From Frigidibacter sp. ROC022 (GTDB lineage Bacteria; Pseudomonadota; Alphaproteobacteria; Rhodobacterales; Rhodobacteraceae), in the NCBI RefSeq assembly GCF_024723735.1, contig NZ_JANQDU010000003.1, forward strand, positions 62,001 through 126,000: a DNA stretch of 64,000 bases, given 5' to 3'. Below are positions 9,001 through 16,975 of the stretch, in pieces. The stretch's first letter is position 1, and each line of letters begins with the position of its first letter. The notes beneath the pieces are model-generated. The model did no database searches and had not been told where the DNA came from. It saw nothing but the letters and a program-made list of their open reading frames with translations. Both the position numbers and the translations under genes were made by a program.

Positions 9001-9062
9001 ATCCGGGCGCCGGCGCGGGTCTCAGGAACGGGACGGAATGGGACGGCTGGGAAGAGTTCTGA
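6003..9062 (+). CDS. Methyl-accepting chemotaxis protein with Cache-like sensor, HAMP, two PAS domains and C-terminal CheR tether
   Basis: Inner-membrane chemoreceptor of 1019 residues. TM1 is about 11-33, a periplasmic Cache-like region about 35-344, TM2 about 345-367, HAMP about 368-421, then two PAS-like regions (about 425-545 and 550-665). The cytoplasmic signalling hairpin is about 700-955, with the diagnostic tip IDDIAFQTNLLALNAGVEAA. The protein ends GWEEF, matching the xWxxF pentapeptide that docks CheR or CheB. It converges on a full chemotaxis operon whose cheR lies less than 2 kb away. The ligand cannot be inferred. Confidence 0.93.
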   Translation: MKLNVTSIAVRLPVIAALAILFAGVIATVSFFDARAALTQQVGLRLEMALETRAVRLHDWLQELRSDAIMAAHAPTTVTALQALSAGFDRVEGDRAATLRKLYVTDNRYPAAERFKLAGGGDGSAYSKAHARFHGLFRQQLELRGYHDLVLFDSQGDLIYSVKKEPDFAQDFRQAPLRDSGLGRAYRRAMAAPDQSPVFVDFSRYGPSNDVAAAFVAIRVEGAGNKPLGVLAFEVNVDRLNAAINGAAGLADNGRVILIGADGLRRNSDPGGATGDNPLDPVADRPQVAALLAGGAGFLADTLGGNGQRVMASYARLDEPGLDWGLVVEEDRAELMAPVAHLREHAILLMLAAAVAAVLMGLALARSIVRPLLGIGAAMRRVADGDYHAEVPFVRRRDEIGAIAADLEACRARLADAEEAARMTLFQSQAFAESSVPMVMVDSRMVVIAQNKAADRLFMDNVETMRRLMPDYDARNAVGMSMDLFHSDPAEQRRLFADLDNLPLSTDFAFGEMRIRRHVTAILDSAGNYAGNIVEFSDVREAKLNASILDALRASQVVIEYDSDFRVRKVNAKFAEVFGYGEEAIGMSIEELFGASEDTVVARERLAEGEAVNHKVRRKGRDGRDVWVDVAMNPIFDARGRLDQVVELSHDVSEIERQRQAVEGEREKQAAAQKQVVDDLRRGLAALAGGNLTEMLETPFSPEYEQLRHDFNAALGKLTDVMRQLIAITGSINAGATEMSQAADDLSRRTENQAATLEETAAAMDQLTAGVKSAADGAGEADRAVRSARENATASGEVVSQAVDAMGEIEKSSDQISQIIGVIDDIAFQTNLLALNAGVEAARAGEAGRGFAVVASEVRSLAQRSSEAAREIKALISASSGHVERGVTLVGQAGAALNQIVESVGHIAGLVTDIAASSAEQSNGLIEINTGVTQLDEVTQQNAAMVEETTAASHSLRNESVTLSELVARFRVRPAEGAEIVTMRRAPRPSAGTALSEAANPGAGAGLRNGTEWDGWEEF

Positions 9063-9145
9063 GCCGGGCAGCGGGCGGATGCGGTTCTGGCCCGATGGCG
9101 GCAGGGCGCAGCGCGACCGGGGCTGACACCAGCCACCTGAGCGGC

Positions 9146-9550
9146 CTAGCTCTCCGGCCCGGGCCCGGGCCGGTCCGGGGGGTGGAACAGGCCCAGTTCA
9201 TCCTGCTCTCGCGGGTCGGTCAGGTTGGGGGCCGTGCCGCCGCGCAGCCTCTCGGCCAGGTCCGAAAGCTGCACCGCCGCCCGAAACGCCGCCGGGTCCA
9301 GGTCGGCCCCGGACGGCACCGCGACGGCGGCGGCGGCCAGCAGGCGCGCGAAGTCATCGAGGCTCTGGCGCACGAGGTCGATGCCCTGAAGGTCATCGGC
9401 GGTGCCAGCAGGCAGGGCGTTCAACCCGCCCAGAACCTCGTGCAGCGCGGCTTCGGCGCGTTCGATGCGGGCCGAGAGCGCCAGCGACTCCTGTGCCAGG
9501 CGGTCGAGGACGGGGCCGAGCGCCAGTCCAGGCCGCTGCGGCGGGCTCAT
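9146..9550 (-). CDS. Unrecognised helical protein at the end of the chemotaxis operon
   Basis: The 134-residue product starts MSPPQRPGLALGPVLDRLAQES and is mostly amphipathic helix with a disordered acidic/proline end (HPPDRPGPGPES). Its ATG overlaps the stop of the preceding cheY by 4 bases, strong evidence of a real coupled gene. Position suggests a chemotaxis accessory role, perhaps acting on CheY as CheZ does. I see no CheZ active-site motif and do not recognise the family. Confidence 0.75.
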   Translation of the reverse strand: MSPPQRPGLALGPVLDRLAQESLALSARIERAEAALHEVLGGLNALPAGTADDLQGIDLVRQSLDDFARLLAAAAVAVPSGADLDPAAFRAAVQLSDLAERLRGGTAPNLTDPREQDELGLFHPPDRPGPGPES

Positions 9551-9933
9551 AGCCGGCCCACGACCCGCTCGATGCAATCCTTCAGCGATTGCGGGGTGAA
9601 GGGCTTGGTGATCAGGTTGTTCATGCCCAGTCGCTGCCCTTCGCTGACCATGGCGGCATCGGCCCGCCCGGTGATCAGGATGAAGCCCAGCCGGGCGGTG
9701 GCCGGCATGCTGCGCAGCTTGCGCAGCAGGGCCAGCCCGTCCATCCCCGGCATGTTGTAATCCGACAGCACCAGATGCACCGGCGTCTTGGCCAGGCTGC
9801 CCAGGGCATCCGCCGCATCGGGGCTTTCCAGGATATGCTTGATGCCCATCCATTCCAGCGCCTGAACGATCAGGCCGCGCGAGGTGGACATGTCATCGAC
9901 GACCATGATCCGCAGGGTTTCGCGTAGCGCCAT
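9547..9933 (-). CDS. cheY: CheY-type single-domain response regulator
   Basis: The 128-residue receiver domain has acidic pocket residues D13 and D14 (VVDDMSTSRG), phosphoacceptor D58 (VLSDYNMPGMDG) and the conserved lysine in LITKPF. There is no output domain, so it should act on the flagellar motor or as a phosphate sink. The start at 9933 is preceded by AGGAGCCCACCC, giving a good ribosome site. The longer frame upstream is out of coding context. It lies between cheR and the 134-residue unknown. Confidence 0.93.
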   Translation of the reverse strand: MALRETLRIMVVDDMSTSRGLIVQALEWMGIKHILESPDAADALGSLAKTPVHLVLSDYNMPGMDGLALLRKLRSMPATARLGFILITGRADAAMVSEGQRLGMNNLITKPFTPQSLKDCIERVVGRL

Positions 9934-9968
9934 GGGTGGGCTCCTTCTGGATGCGGGGCGGGCCGGGC

Positions 9969-10811
9969 TCAGGCCCGACGCCGGTAGGTGGTGATGCCGA
10001 CCGAGGTGAACCGCTCCGCGGCAGGGCCGGTCAGACGCTCGGAATGGCCGATGAAGAGATGGCCGGCGGGGGCCAGCAGCCCGGCGAAACCCTGCCAGAT
10101 ACGGTCCTGTGCGGGGCGGTCGAGATAGATCGTCACATTGCGGCAGAAGATCGCGTCGAAGGGCCCCCGCAGCGGCCATTGCCCGGCCAGGTTCAACTCT
10201 CGGAACCGGATCGGGGCGGCAAGCCCGGGCGCTGCCCGCGCCGTACCGTCGCCGAGCGGACGGAACCAGCGCCGGCGACGCGCCGCGCTCAGCCCGGTCA
10301 GCGCCTCGGCGCGATAGATCCCGTCGCGGGCCCGGGCCAGGATCGCCGGGTCCACATCCGAAGCCAGGATACGGATATCCAGCCCTGCCGCTTCGGGGCA
10401 GAGGTCAAGCAGTTCCATGGCGATCGAATAGGGCTCTTCCCCCGAAGCGCAGCCCGCCGACCAGAGCCGCAGCCGACCGCCGGCCCGGGCCCGCGCGATC
10501 AGCGGCGGCAGCACACGCCGGCGCAGGGTGTCGAAATGATGCGCCTCGCGGAAGAAGGCGGTGACATTGGTGGTCAGTGCCGAAACCATTTCCCGGCATT
10601 CCGTCGCTCCGGCCTCGCTGCCGAGCAGGGCCGCATAGGCGGCGAAGTCCGGCAGCCCCAGCTTTCTCAGCCGCCGGGCCAGCCGCGCCAGCACCAGGGA
10701 ACGTTTGCCCTCGGACAGGGCGATGCCGGTTCGGGCCTGCAACAGGTCGGCGATGGCGCGGAAATCGGCGGCGCTCAACTCGGGCGGGACGCGGGCGAGG
10801 AGGGGGGTCAT
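9969..10811 (-). CDS. cheR: Chemotaxis protein methyltransferase CheR
   Basis: SAM-dependent enzyme that methylates receptor glutamates. The 280-residue product has an N-terminal helical CheR domain (about 10-70, KRSLVLARLARRLRKLGL) and the methyltransferase core with LWSAGCASGEEPYSIAM, the SAM-binding region, followed by IFCRNVTIYLD and LFIGHSERL. Its start overlaps the cheW stop by 4 bases. The neighbouring receptor ends with a CheR-docking pentapeptide. Confidence 0.96.
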   Translation of the reverse strand: MTPLLARVPPELSAADFRAIADLLQARTGIALSEGKRSLVLARLARRLRKLGLPDFAAYAALLGSEAGATECREMVSALTTNVTAFFREAHHFDTLRRRVLPPLIARARAGGRLRLWSAGCASGEEPYSIAMELLDLCPEAAGLDIRILASDVDPAILARARDGIYRAEALTGLSAARRRRWFRPLGDGTARAAPGLAAPIRFRELNLAGQWPLRGPFDAIFCRNVTIYLDRPAQDRIWQGFAGLLAPAGHLFIGHSERLTGPAAERFTSVGITTYRRRA

Positions 10812-11278
10812 CCGACCTCCCGCGTCTTGCCATGCAGCAGGCTGTCCAGCGCGACCATCCGGATCATCCGGTCGCCCCGGGCAATCACCCCTTCGATCGT
10901 TCCCTGAAGTTCCGGACCGGCGATTTCGGGGGTTGGCTGGATTGCCGCGAGGGGGACCGTGAGGATGTCCGAGACCGCCTCGACCAGCAAGCCGACGGTC
11001 TGCGCACCGAGCCGGGCGATGATGATGACATGCCGCGCTGTCGGGCTGACCGGGCCGAGGCCAAGCCGTTGCGCGAGATCGACGATCGGCACCACCGCGC
11101 CGCGCAGGTTGATGACACCGCGAACATGATCGGGCGCATGTGGCAGGGCGGTGCTGGGTGTCCAGCCCCGGATTTCGCGCACCGACATGATATCCATGCA
11201 GAAATCCTGACCGGCGACGCGGAAGGTGACGAGTTCGCGCACATCGGGGTCGGCGGCCTGGGGCGGGGTTTCGGGCAT
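10808..11278 (-). CDS. cheW: Chemotaxis coupling protein CheW
   Basis: Scaffold linking receptors to CheA. The 156-residue product has the CheW fold with VTFRVAGQDFCMDIMSVREI, the typical HVRGVINLRGAVVPIVDL, and GLLVEAVSDIL. I start at 11278 (MPETPPQ), 4 bases after the cheA stop; the longer frame would overlap cheA by about 50 bases with a proline-rich non-homologous leader. Confidence 0.95.
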   Translation of the reverse strand: MPETPPQAADPDVRELVTFRVAGQDFCMDIMSVREIRGWTPSTALPHAPDHVRGVINLRGAVVPIVDLAQRLGLGPVSPTARHVIIIARLGAQTVGLLVEAVSDILTVPLAAIQPTPEIAGPELQGTIEGVIARGDRMIRMVALDSLLHGKTREVG

Positions 11279-11282
11279 CGGG

Positions 11283-13301
11283 CTACTCCGCGGCGATCCG
11301 GGGCCGGGCGGTCTCGGGCCCGGGGATGGCATTGGTGTCGAGGATCAGCGCGACCCGCCCGTCGCCCAGAACCGTCGCCGCCGCGATGCCGGGAACCGGG
11401 CCGTAGTTGCCTTCGAGGCTCTTGATGACGACCTGGCGCTGGTCCTGGATCGAGTCGACGGCCAGGGCGACGAAGCTGTCGTGACCGGTCTCGACCAGTA
11501 CGATCGCCGCGTCGTCCAGACATGCGACCGGGCCGCGCAGGCCCAGCGACAGGCCGAGATCAACAACCGGCACATAGGCACCACGCAGCGCCATGACCCG
11601 GTCGATCGGACCCAGCGGCAGAACCTGGCCCGGCGCCGGGCGCAGCGTCTCGACAACGGCGCTGATCGGGATCACCAGGCGCTCGGCCCCGATCCCGACG
11701 ATCAGGCCATCCAGAACCGCCAGCGTGAGCGGCAGCGAGATCGTGAAGCTGGTCCCGGCGCCGGGCGTCGAGAGGATGCCGACCCGGCCGCCCAGTTCGG
11801 CGATCGCGCTGCGCACCACGTCCAGCCCGACCCCGCGCCCGGAAAGTTCCGACAATTCGGCCGAGGTGGTGAAGCCCGGCAGAAACAGGAGTTTGTCGAT
11901 CTCGGCGGCGGTCAGTTCGGCCTCTTCCGCGATCAGCCCGCGGCTGACGGCGAGTTGCCGGACCCGGGCGCGGTCGATGCCGCTGCCGTCATCGGTCACG
12001 GTGAGGATGACCCGGCCCGAGCGATGCTGCGCCGACAGCGTCACCGTGCCCCGGGCCGGCTTGCCCGCCCCGGTCCGGGTCGCGGCGGTCTCCAGCCCGT
12101 GATCGACGGCATTGCGGATCATGTGGGTCAGCGGATCGGCCAGCTTCTCGATCACCGTCTTGTCCACTTCGGTCATCTCGCCCTCGGTCAGCAGCCGCGC
12201 GTCCTTGCCCGAGGCGGCGGCGCATTCGCGCAGGATGCGGTGCATCCTGTCGAACAGCGGCTTGACCGGCTGCGCCCGGATCGCCATCACGCCTTCCTGG
12301 ATATCGCGGCAGAGCTGAGCCAACTCGTCCAGCCCCAGACCGATGTCCGAACCGATCCCCGACAGCCCGGCGCTGTCGACCGCCTGGGCGAGCATCGCCT
12401 GATTGATGACCAGTTCGCCTGCCAGATTGATCAGCCGATCGACCCGGTCGAGATCGACCCGGATCGTCGGGCGCGGTCGGGCCGGTTTGCCTGTCGGGGA
12501 GGGCGGCGCCCTGTCGGGGGCGGCGTCGGAGTCGTCAGCCGATCCTTGCCTTGGGGGCGGCAAAGGCCGGATCTCCAGATCGCAGAGCCCTTCGACAAAG
12601 CCGAACACCGCCCGCACCGCCTCCTCTGCCTGGTCGGTCGCCAGGGTCAGCGTCCAGCTCAGATAGTTGCGGCGCCAGTCCAGATCATCCAGATCGGGCA
12701 GTGCCGTGGCATCCAGCGCGACCTCGAGCGATCCCAGGTCGGCAAGGTCGCGAAACAGCAGGGCGGTGTCATTGCCGTTGGCATAGAGCTCCGGATCGGG
12801 GCGGAACCGGATTTCGTAGCGTGTCTTTCCCGGGGCGGATTGCGCCGCCGGCGCGGGATCGGCTGCCGGATCGAGGGTCAGCGCAACCGGCGTGAAGGCG
12901 ACCGCCGCATCGGTCTGCGAACCGCCGGACGCCGTTTCGAGGGCTGCCATCAGGGGGGCGCTGGTCCCGAGTTTCTCCGCATCTCCGCTGCGCGCCGCCG
13001 CCACCAGATCGGCCAGGTGGTCCCCGGCCTGCATCAGCAACCCGCACAACGCCGGATCGGCCGCGATCCTGCCCGCGCGCAACTGGTCCAGGGCGGTCTC
13101 GAACCCATGCGCGAACTGCACCAGGGTCTCCAGCCCGAAGGCTCCGGCGCCGCCCTTGATCGAATGCACCGCGCGAAACACCATGTTGATGGTTTCGGCA
13201 TCGGCCGCGTCCTGCTCCAGCATGCGCAGACCGCCGGCCATCGACTCGAGCAGATCCTCGCATTCCTGGAAGAAGGTTTCGCGCAGGTCCGGCATGCTCA
13301 T
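11283..13301 (-). CDS. cheA: Chemotaxis histidine kinase CheA
   Basis: The 672-residue product has an HPt domain with phosphorylated H46 (VHSIKGGAGAFG), a variable linker with a P2-like segment, a dimerisation helix pair, the kinase domain with N-box HMIRNAVDHGLE and G boxes DDGSGID and GRGVGLDVV, and a C-terminal CheW-like regulatory domain. It phosphorylates the CheY proteins encoded on either side. Its ATG overlaps the preceding cheY stop by 4 bases. Confidence 0.97.
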   Translation of the reverse strand: MSMPDLRETFFQECEDLLESMAGGLRMLEQDAADAETINMVFRAVHSIKGGAGAFGLETLVQFAHGFETALDQLRAGRIAADPALCGLLMQAGDHLADLVAAARSGDAEKLGTSAPLMAALETASGGSQTDAAVAFTPVALTLDPAADPAPAAQSAPGKTRYEIRFRPDPELYANGNDTALLFRDLADLGSLEVALDATALPDLDDLDWRRNYLSWTLTLATDQAEEAVRAVFGFVEGLCDLEIRPLPPPRQGSADDSDAAPDRAPPSPTGKPARPRPTIRVDLDRVDRLINLAGELVINQAMLAQAVDSAGLSGIGSDIGLGLDELAQLCRDIQEGVMAIRAQPVKPLFDRMHRILRECAAASGKDARLLTEGEMTEVDKTVIEKLADPLTHMIRNAVDHGLETAATRTGAGKPARGTVTLSAQHRSGRVILTVTDDGSGIDRARVRQLAVSRGLIAEEAELTAAEIDKLLFLPGFTTSAELSELSGRGVGLDVVRSAIAELGGRVGILSTPGAGTSFTISLPLTLAVLDGLIVGIGAERLVIPISAVVETLRPAPGQVLPLGPIDRVMALRGAYVPVVDLGLSLGLRGPVACLDDAAIVLVETGHDSFVALAVDSIQDQRQVVIKSLEGNYGPVPGIAAATVLGDGRVALILDTNAIPGPETARPRIAAE

Positions 13302-13675
13302 GCGGCGGCCCGTCCCGAGACACGGCGAATGGCGGCGACCAGCCGCGCTTCGTCGAAGGGTTTGACGATCCAGCCGCTGGCGCCCAGCTCGCGGGCCCGG
13401 GCCCTGAGGGCGGGCGCGCTTTCGGTGGTCAGCACCAGGATCGGCAGGCCCGGCCAGCCGGGATCGCTCCGCACCGCCGCGATGAAGCCGAATCCGTCGA
13501 GCCGGGGCATGTTGATGTCCGAGATGACGACATCGGGACGGCCGCTGGCCAGTTTTTCCAGCCCGTCGATCCCGTCTGCGGCCAGTGTCACCGCGAACCC
13601 TGCCGAGGTCAGCGCCATGTTCAGCATGCCGCGTATGGTGCGGGAATCGTCAACGGCAAGCACATGCAGGGCCAT
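13298..13675 (-). CDS. Second CheY-type response regulator
   Basis: The 125-residue receiver domain has D9 and D10, phosphoacceptor D53 (VISDINMPRLDG) and a conserved lysine (IVKPFDEA). It lies between a STAS-domain gene and cheA. Two CheY proteins in one operon are common in this family of clusters and usually divide the work between motor signalling and phosphate-sink functions; which is which cannot be told from sequence. Confidence 0.93.
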   Translation of the reverse strand: MALHVLAVDDSRTIRGMLNMALTSAGFAVTLAADGIDGLEKLASGRPDVVISDINMPRLDGFGFIAAVRSDPGWPGLPILVLTTESAPALRARARELGASGWIVKPFDEARLVAAIRRVSGRAAA

Positions 13676-13684
13676 TACCTGTCC

Positions 13685-13948
13685 TCATCCCTCGAAGGTT
13701 TGCGGGTCGATGCCCAGGCGGGTCAGACCCGCGGTGAATTCGGCCGAGGGCCGGGTGACGCGGAACCCGGTCCCGCGTTTTCGGGCCGTGCGCCGCGCGG
13801 CGAGGATCAGCTGCGCCGCCAGGCCGCCCAGATGGCGGACGCCCGAGGCATTCAGCGAGATCGCCGGCCCGGCGCCCGCCAGCTGCTCCGCCAGCCGGCC
13901 GGTGGCCGGCAGGTCCAGGAACTCTTCCAGTATCAGCGTGGTTGCCAC
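13685..13948 (-). CDS. STAS-domain protein, first gene of the chemotaxis operon
   Basis: An 87-residue STAS (anti-sigma-antagonist-like) protein with the core ISLNASGVRHLGGLAAQLIL. The start is GTG at 13948, preceded by AGGACGG at good spacing; no ATG is available in the right place. The 562-codon open frame that contains it is otherwise the antisense of the glycerate kinase gene. STAS genes often lead such chemotaxis operons and may couple chemotaxis to another signalling switch. The expected phosphorylatable serine is uncertain. Confidence 0.8.
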   Translation of the reverse strand: MATTLILEEFLDLPATGRLAEQLAGAGPAISLNASGVRHLGGLAAQLILAARRTARKRGTGFRVTRPSAEFTAGLTRLGIDPQTFEG

Positions 13949-14116
13949 TGACCGTCCTCTCGTCCATTTTCCGACCGGCCACGGTCCCGGCGCAGGCGGA
14001 GGGACCGGGCCGGGCGCGGCGGACCCGTCGCAGCGGGCGGATGCCCAGGGTTCTGCCGCCGAAGGTTTAAGAATCGGTTGAGCCGGGCGCGGCCGGGCCG
14101 GGGAATCGGAGGGATC

Positions 14117-15361
14117 ATGAAGGCGATGCGGGACAAGGCGCGGGCGCTCTTCGCGCTCGGCGTGCAGGCGGCGTTGCCGGAACCGGCCCTGGGCAAGGCG
14201 CTGAAGGAGCATCCGCTGCCGGGGGGGCGGGTGCATCTGCTGGCCCTGGGCAAGGCGGCGCCGGGGATGATGGCCGAGGCCCTGCGGCATCTGCCGGGGC
14301 CGCCCGCATCGGCGCTGGTGGTGACCACCGAGGGCAGTGCCGAGGCCGCCGGATCGGCGGCGTTGCCGGGGGTCGAGGTGCTGATCTCGGGCCATCCGGT
14401 TCCCGACGCGGCCGGAGAGGCCGCGGCGCGGCGGGTCGAGGCGATGCTGGCCGGGTTGACGCCCGCGGATCACCTGGTGGCGCTGATCTCGGGCGGAGGC
14501 TCGGCCCTGCTGCCGGCCCCGGCGGCGGGGATCACGCTCGACGACAAGGCCGAGGTCAACCGGCTGATGCTGGCCTCGGGGCTGGAGATCACCGAGATGA
14601 ACCTGGTCCGCCAGCAGCTGTCGCGGCTGAAGGGTGGCGGGATGCTGCGGGCGGCGGGCTGTCCGGTGGTGTCCTATGTGCTGTCGGACGTGATCGGCGA
14701 CGACCCGCGGGTGATCGCCTCGGGCCCGACGGTGGCGCCGATCGGCGACCGGGCCGGGGCGCGTGCGGTTCTGGAAGACGCGGGGCTCTGGGATCAGATC
14801 CCCGAGCCGGTGGCGGCGCTGTTGTCGGCCAGGGCCCCCGAGGCCCCGCCCTTGCCGCCGTCGGAATTGCATCTGGTCGGCTCGAACCGGATCAGCCTTG
14901 AAGCGATGGCGGCGGCGGAACCGGGGGCGCGGATCGTCTCGGACAGGTTGACCGGCGCGGTGGATCGGGCGGCCGAGGAAATCCTGCGCGCGGCGCGACG
15001 GGCCGAGCCGGGCGCGGTGCTGCTGTTCGGCGGCGAGACCACGGTGAAGGTGACCGGCGACGGGCTGGGGGGGCGCAACCAGGAACTGGCCCTGCGGGTG
15101 GCGATGCTGGGCCGCGACCTGGCCTTCGACTGGGTGCTGCTGTCGGGCGGGACCGATGGCCGCGACGGGCCGACCGACGCGGCGGGAGGGCTGGTCGATT
15201 CCAGCTCGGCGCGCCGGATGCGGGCTTTGGGGGTCGATCCGTTCCAGGCCCTGGCCCGGTCGGACAGCTATCACGCCCTGGCGGCCGATGGCGACCTGCT
15301 GATGACCGGGGCGACCGGCACCAATGTCGCGGACCTGCAGGTGTTCATAAAAGGCACCTAG
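14117..15361 (+). CDS. Glycerate 2-kinase (MOFRL family)
   Basis: Phosphorylates D-glycerate, feeding glyoxylate, serine or tartrate breakdown into glycolysis. The 414-residue product has an N-terminal DUF4147 domain (ALGKAAPGMMAEAL; ALISGGGSALLPAP) and a C-terminal MOFRL domain (VLLFGGETTVKVTGDGLGGRNQE split over two segments, then GGTDGRDGPTDAAGG). Older annotations call the family hydroxypyruvate reductase TtuD. I start at 14117, just after GGAGGG (14108-14113). Its stop and that of the convergent next gene share the palindrome CTAG. Confidence 0.9.
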   Translation: MKAMRDKARALFALGVQAALPEPALGKALKEHPLPGGRVHLLALGKAAPGMMAEALRHLPGPPASALVVTTEGSAEAAGSAALPGVEVLISGHPVPDAAGEAAARRVEAMLAGLTPADHLVALISGGGSALLPAPAAGITLDDKAEVNRLMLASGLEITEMNLVRQQLSRLKGGGMLRAAGCPVVSYVLSDVIGDDPRVIASGPTVAPIGDRAGARAVLEDAGLWDQIPEPVAALLSARAPEAPPLPPSELHLVGSNRISLEAMAAAEPGARIVSDRLTGAVDRAAEEILRAARRAEPGAVLLFGGETTVKVTGDGLGGRNQELALRVAMLGRDLAFDWVLLSGGTDGRDGPTDAAGGLVDSSSARRMRALGVDPFQALARSDSYHALAADGDLLMTGATGTNVADLQVFIKGT

Positions 15362-15888
15362 GGCGCCAGCCACCGGCCGCGCCAGTCCTCGTCGCGCGCG
15401 AAGAGCGCCCGGCGGTCGCCCTGTCCACGCATCTGCACCATGTCGATGGCCTCGATCCGGCCGGTGATCTCGCCGAACCGGGCCAGCTCGGGCCGCCGGA
15501 CATAGGCATCCGGTGCCGCGATCGGCCGGCCCGGCGGCGGCACCGTGCCATAGTTGCCGCGGGCCGCATCGGGCAGCGCCGCCCAGAGATCGGCGGCCCC
15601 GGTCCGCACCGAAAGCGTCACCCGCAGCCGCAGTTGCAGCCGCGCGGCGCGGTCCCAGATCAGCAGGGTGGCGCCGGGGCTGCGGGCAATCTCGGCCAGT
15701 TTCGGGCTTTGCAGATCGGCATGAAAGCCGACGCTTCCCGCCGCCCGGTCGGCGCGGCGCAGCATCACCACCCGCGCTTCGGCACCGCGTTCCGCGACCG
15801 TGGCCAGAACGGCTTCGCAGGGCAGATCGGAGAGCCGGGACCAGCAGGTCTCCAGCGCTTCGGCCAGGGCGGCGGCAGGGTCATTCAT
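15358..15888 (-). CDS. Pyridoxamine 5'-phosphate oxidase-fold flavoprotein
   Basis: The 176-residue product has the split-barrel FMN-binding fold: AVLATVAERGAEARVVMLRRAD early, KLAEIARSPGATLLIWD in the middle and a C-terminal FARDEDWRGRWLAP. It resembles the PNPOx-like family often annotated as pyridoxamine-phosphate oxidase, but lacks enough of the PdxH signature to assign vitamin B6 synthesis. It overlaps the AttH-like gene by 8 bases and converges on glycerate kinase. Confidence 0.8.
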   Translation of the reverse strand: MNDPAAALAEALETCWSRLSDLPCEAVLATVAERGAEARVVMLRRADRAAGSVGFHADLQSPKLAEIARSPGATLLIWDRAARLQLRLRVTLSVRTGAADLWAALPDAARGNYGTVPPPGRPIAAPDAYVRRPELARFGEITGRIEAIDMVQMRGQGDRRALFARDEDWRGRWLAP

Positions 15889-16975
15889 AGCCGGTCATCT
15901 CCAGATAGCCGATCCCGCCGGCGCTGCCCGAGACCCGCACCGGCCCTTCCCAATAGGGAAACAGCATCGGCATCCAGGCGTCGGGGCGGATGGCGCGCAC
16001 CTCCAGATCCAATGCCGGAACCTCGGGGCGCGGATCGGCCAGCCGGACCCGCCAGCGCAGCGGCAGGCGATGACCGGCGACCTTGGCCCAGTCCAGCGGC
16101 TCGGCTCTGAAGGCGCCGTCGGGCAGGGGCGTGGCCCGGCCGTCCGGGGCGATCCAGGTGGCGGCGGTAAACCGGCTGGCGCCGCGCAGCACGAAGCCCA
16201 TCAGCTTGGCGCCGCTGTCCAGCGACAGCGAGAACCAGTCCCAGCCGCTTTGATCCGCCGCCAGCGGTTCCGAGGACCATTCGCGGTCGAGCCAGGCGAT
16301 GCCGGTCACCGGCAGGGCCCCGCCGCCTGTCTGCACCTCGCCCGCCGCCTTCAGGAAGGGTTGCGAGTAGTAATGGCTTGCCTGTCCCCCGGGCGACTTG
16401 ACCGAATAGCCCGCATCCCCCTGCAGGACCAGCGGCCCGGTCGCGGTCAGGCCCAGGTCGAATGCGAAATCGCTGCCGCCGGCGCTGACCCGCATCCGGG
16501 TCTCGGGATCGCCGGTCAGCCGCCATTCGTCGATCCGGGCCTCGAGCCGCGTCGGTGCTTCGGTCAGGCGCACCCCGGCCTGACCGGGGCGGGCGAGGCG
16601 TTCGGCGCTCAGATGCCCTTCGGGACTGGCCAGGGCGGCATGGCCCATCCAGGCCTGTGCCCGCGGCTCCTCCGGGTCCAGTGCCGAGCGGAACAGCGTC
16701 CATTGCGCGCCCCAGTCGCGGCCCTGCGGGTCGGTGAGGTTGGCGGTCAGATACCACCATTCGATGCGAAAGCCGGGATGCGCGGCGTGGTCGCGGGGAA
16801 AGCGCAGCCGATAGCCGGGATCGGGCAGGGCAAAGCCGGTGCCGCCCTGTCCCAATCCGGCAAAGCCCTGCGCCTGAAGCCGTTGTGCCAGCAACAGGCC
16901 CAGCCCCGAGGCCAGCAGCGCCCGGCGCGTCGGCCGGCCCGGTCGCGGGAAGGAACGATCAGCGCTCACCGGCAA
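15881..16975 (-). CDS. AttH/CrtC-like lipocalin-fold secreted protein
   Basis: A 364-residue exported protein whose N-terminus has a twin-arginine-like signal (RPTRRALLASGLGLLLAQRL). The body shows the AttH/CrtC-type motifs FRIEWWYLTANL and WLDREWSSEPL. It ends an operon with an FtsX-type permease and a LolD-like ATPase, a recurrent trio in proteobacteria. Likely it is a periplasmic partner of that transporter and binds or modifies a lipid. The reaction is unknown, and carotenoid hydration is unlikely given the context. Confidence 0.85.
   Translation of the reverse strand: MPVSADRSFPRPGRPTRRALLASGLGLLLAQRLQAQGFAGLGQGGTGFALPDPGYRLRFPRDHAAHPGFRIEWWYLTANLTDPQGRDWGAQWTLFRSALDPEEPRAQAWMGHAALASPEGHLSAERLARPGQAGVRLTEAPTRLEARIDEWRLTGDPETRMRVSAGGSDFAFDLGLTATGPLVLQGDAGYSVKSPGGQASHYYSQPFLKAAGEVQTGGGALPVTGIAWLDREWSSEPLAADQSGWDWFSLSLDSGAKLMGFVLRGASRFTAATWIAPDGRATPLPDGAFRAEPLDWAKVAGHRLPLRWRVRLADPRPEVPALDLEVRAIRPDAWMPMLFPYWEGPVRVSGSAGGIGYLEMTGYE

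Noticed and set aside
13685-15373. 562-codon minus-strand open frame
   Set aside because: Only its last 87 codons (from a GTG at 13948) encode a real STAS protein; the rest is the antisense of glycerate kinase with arginine/glutamine-rich shadow sequence.
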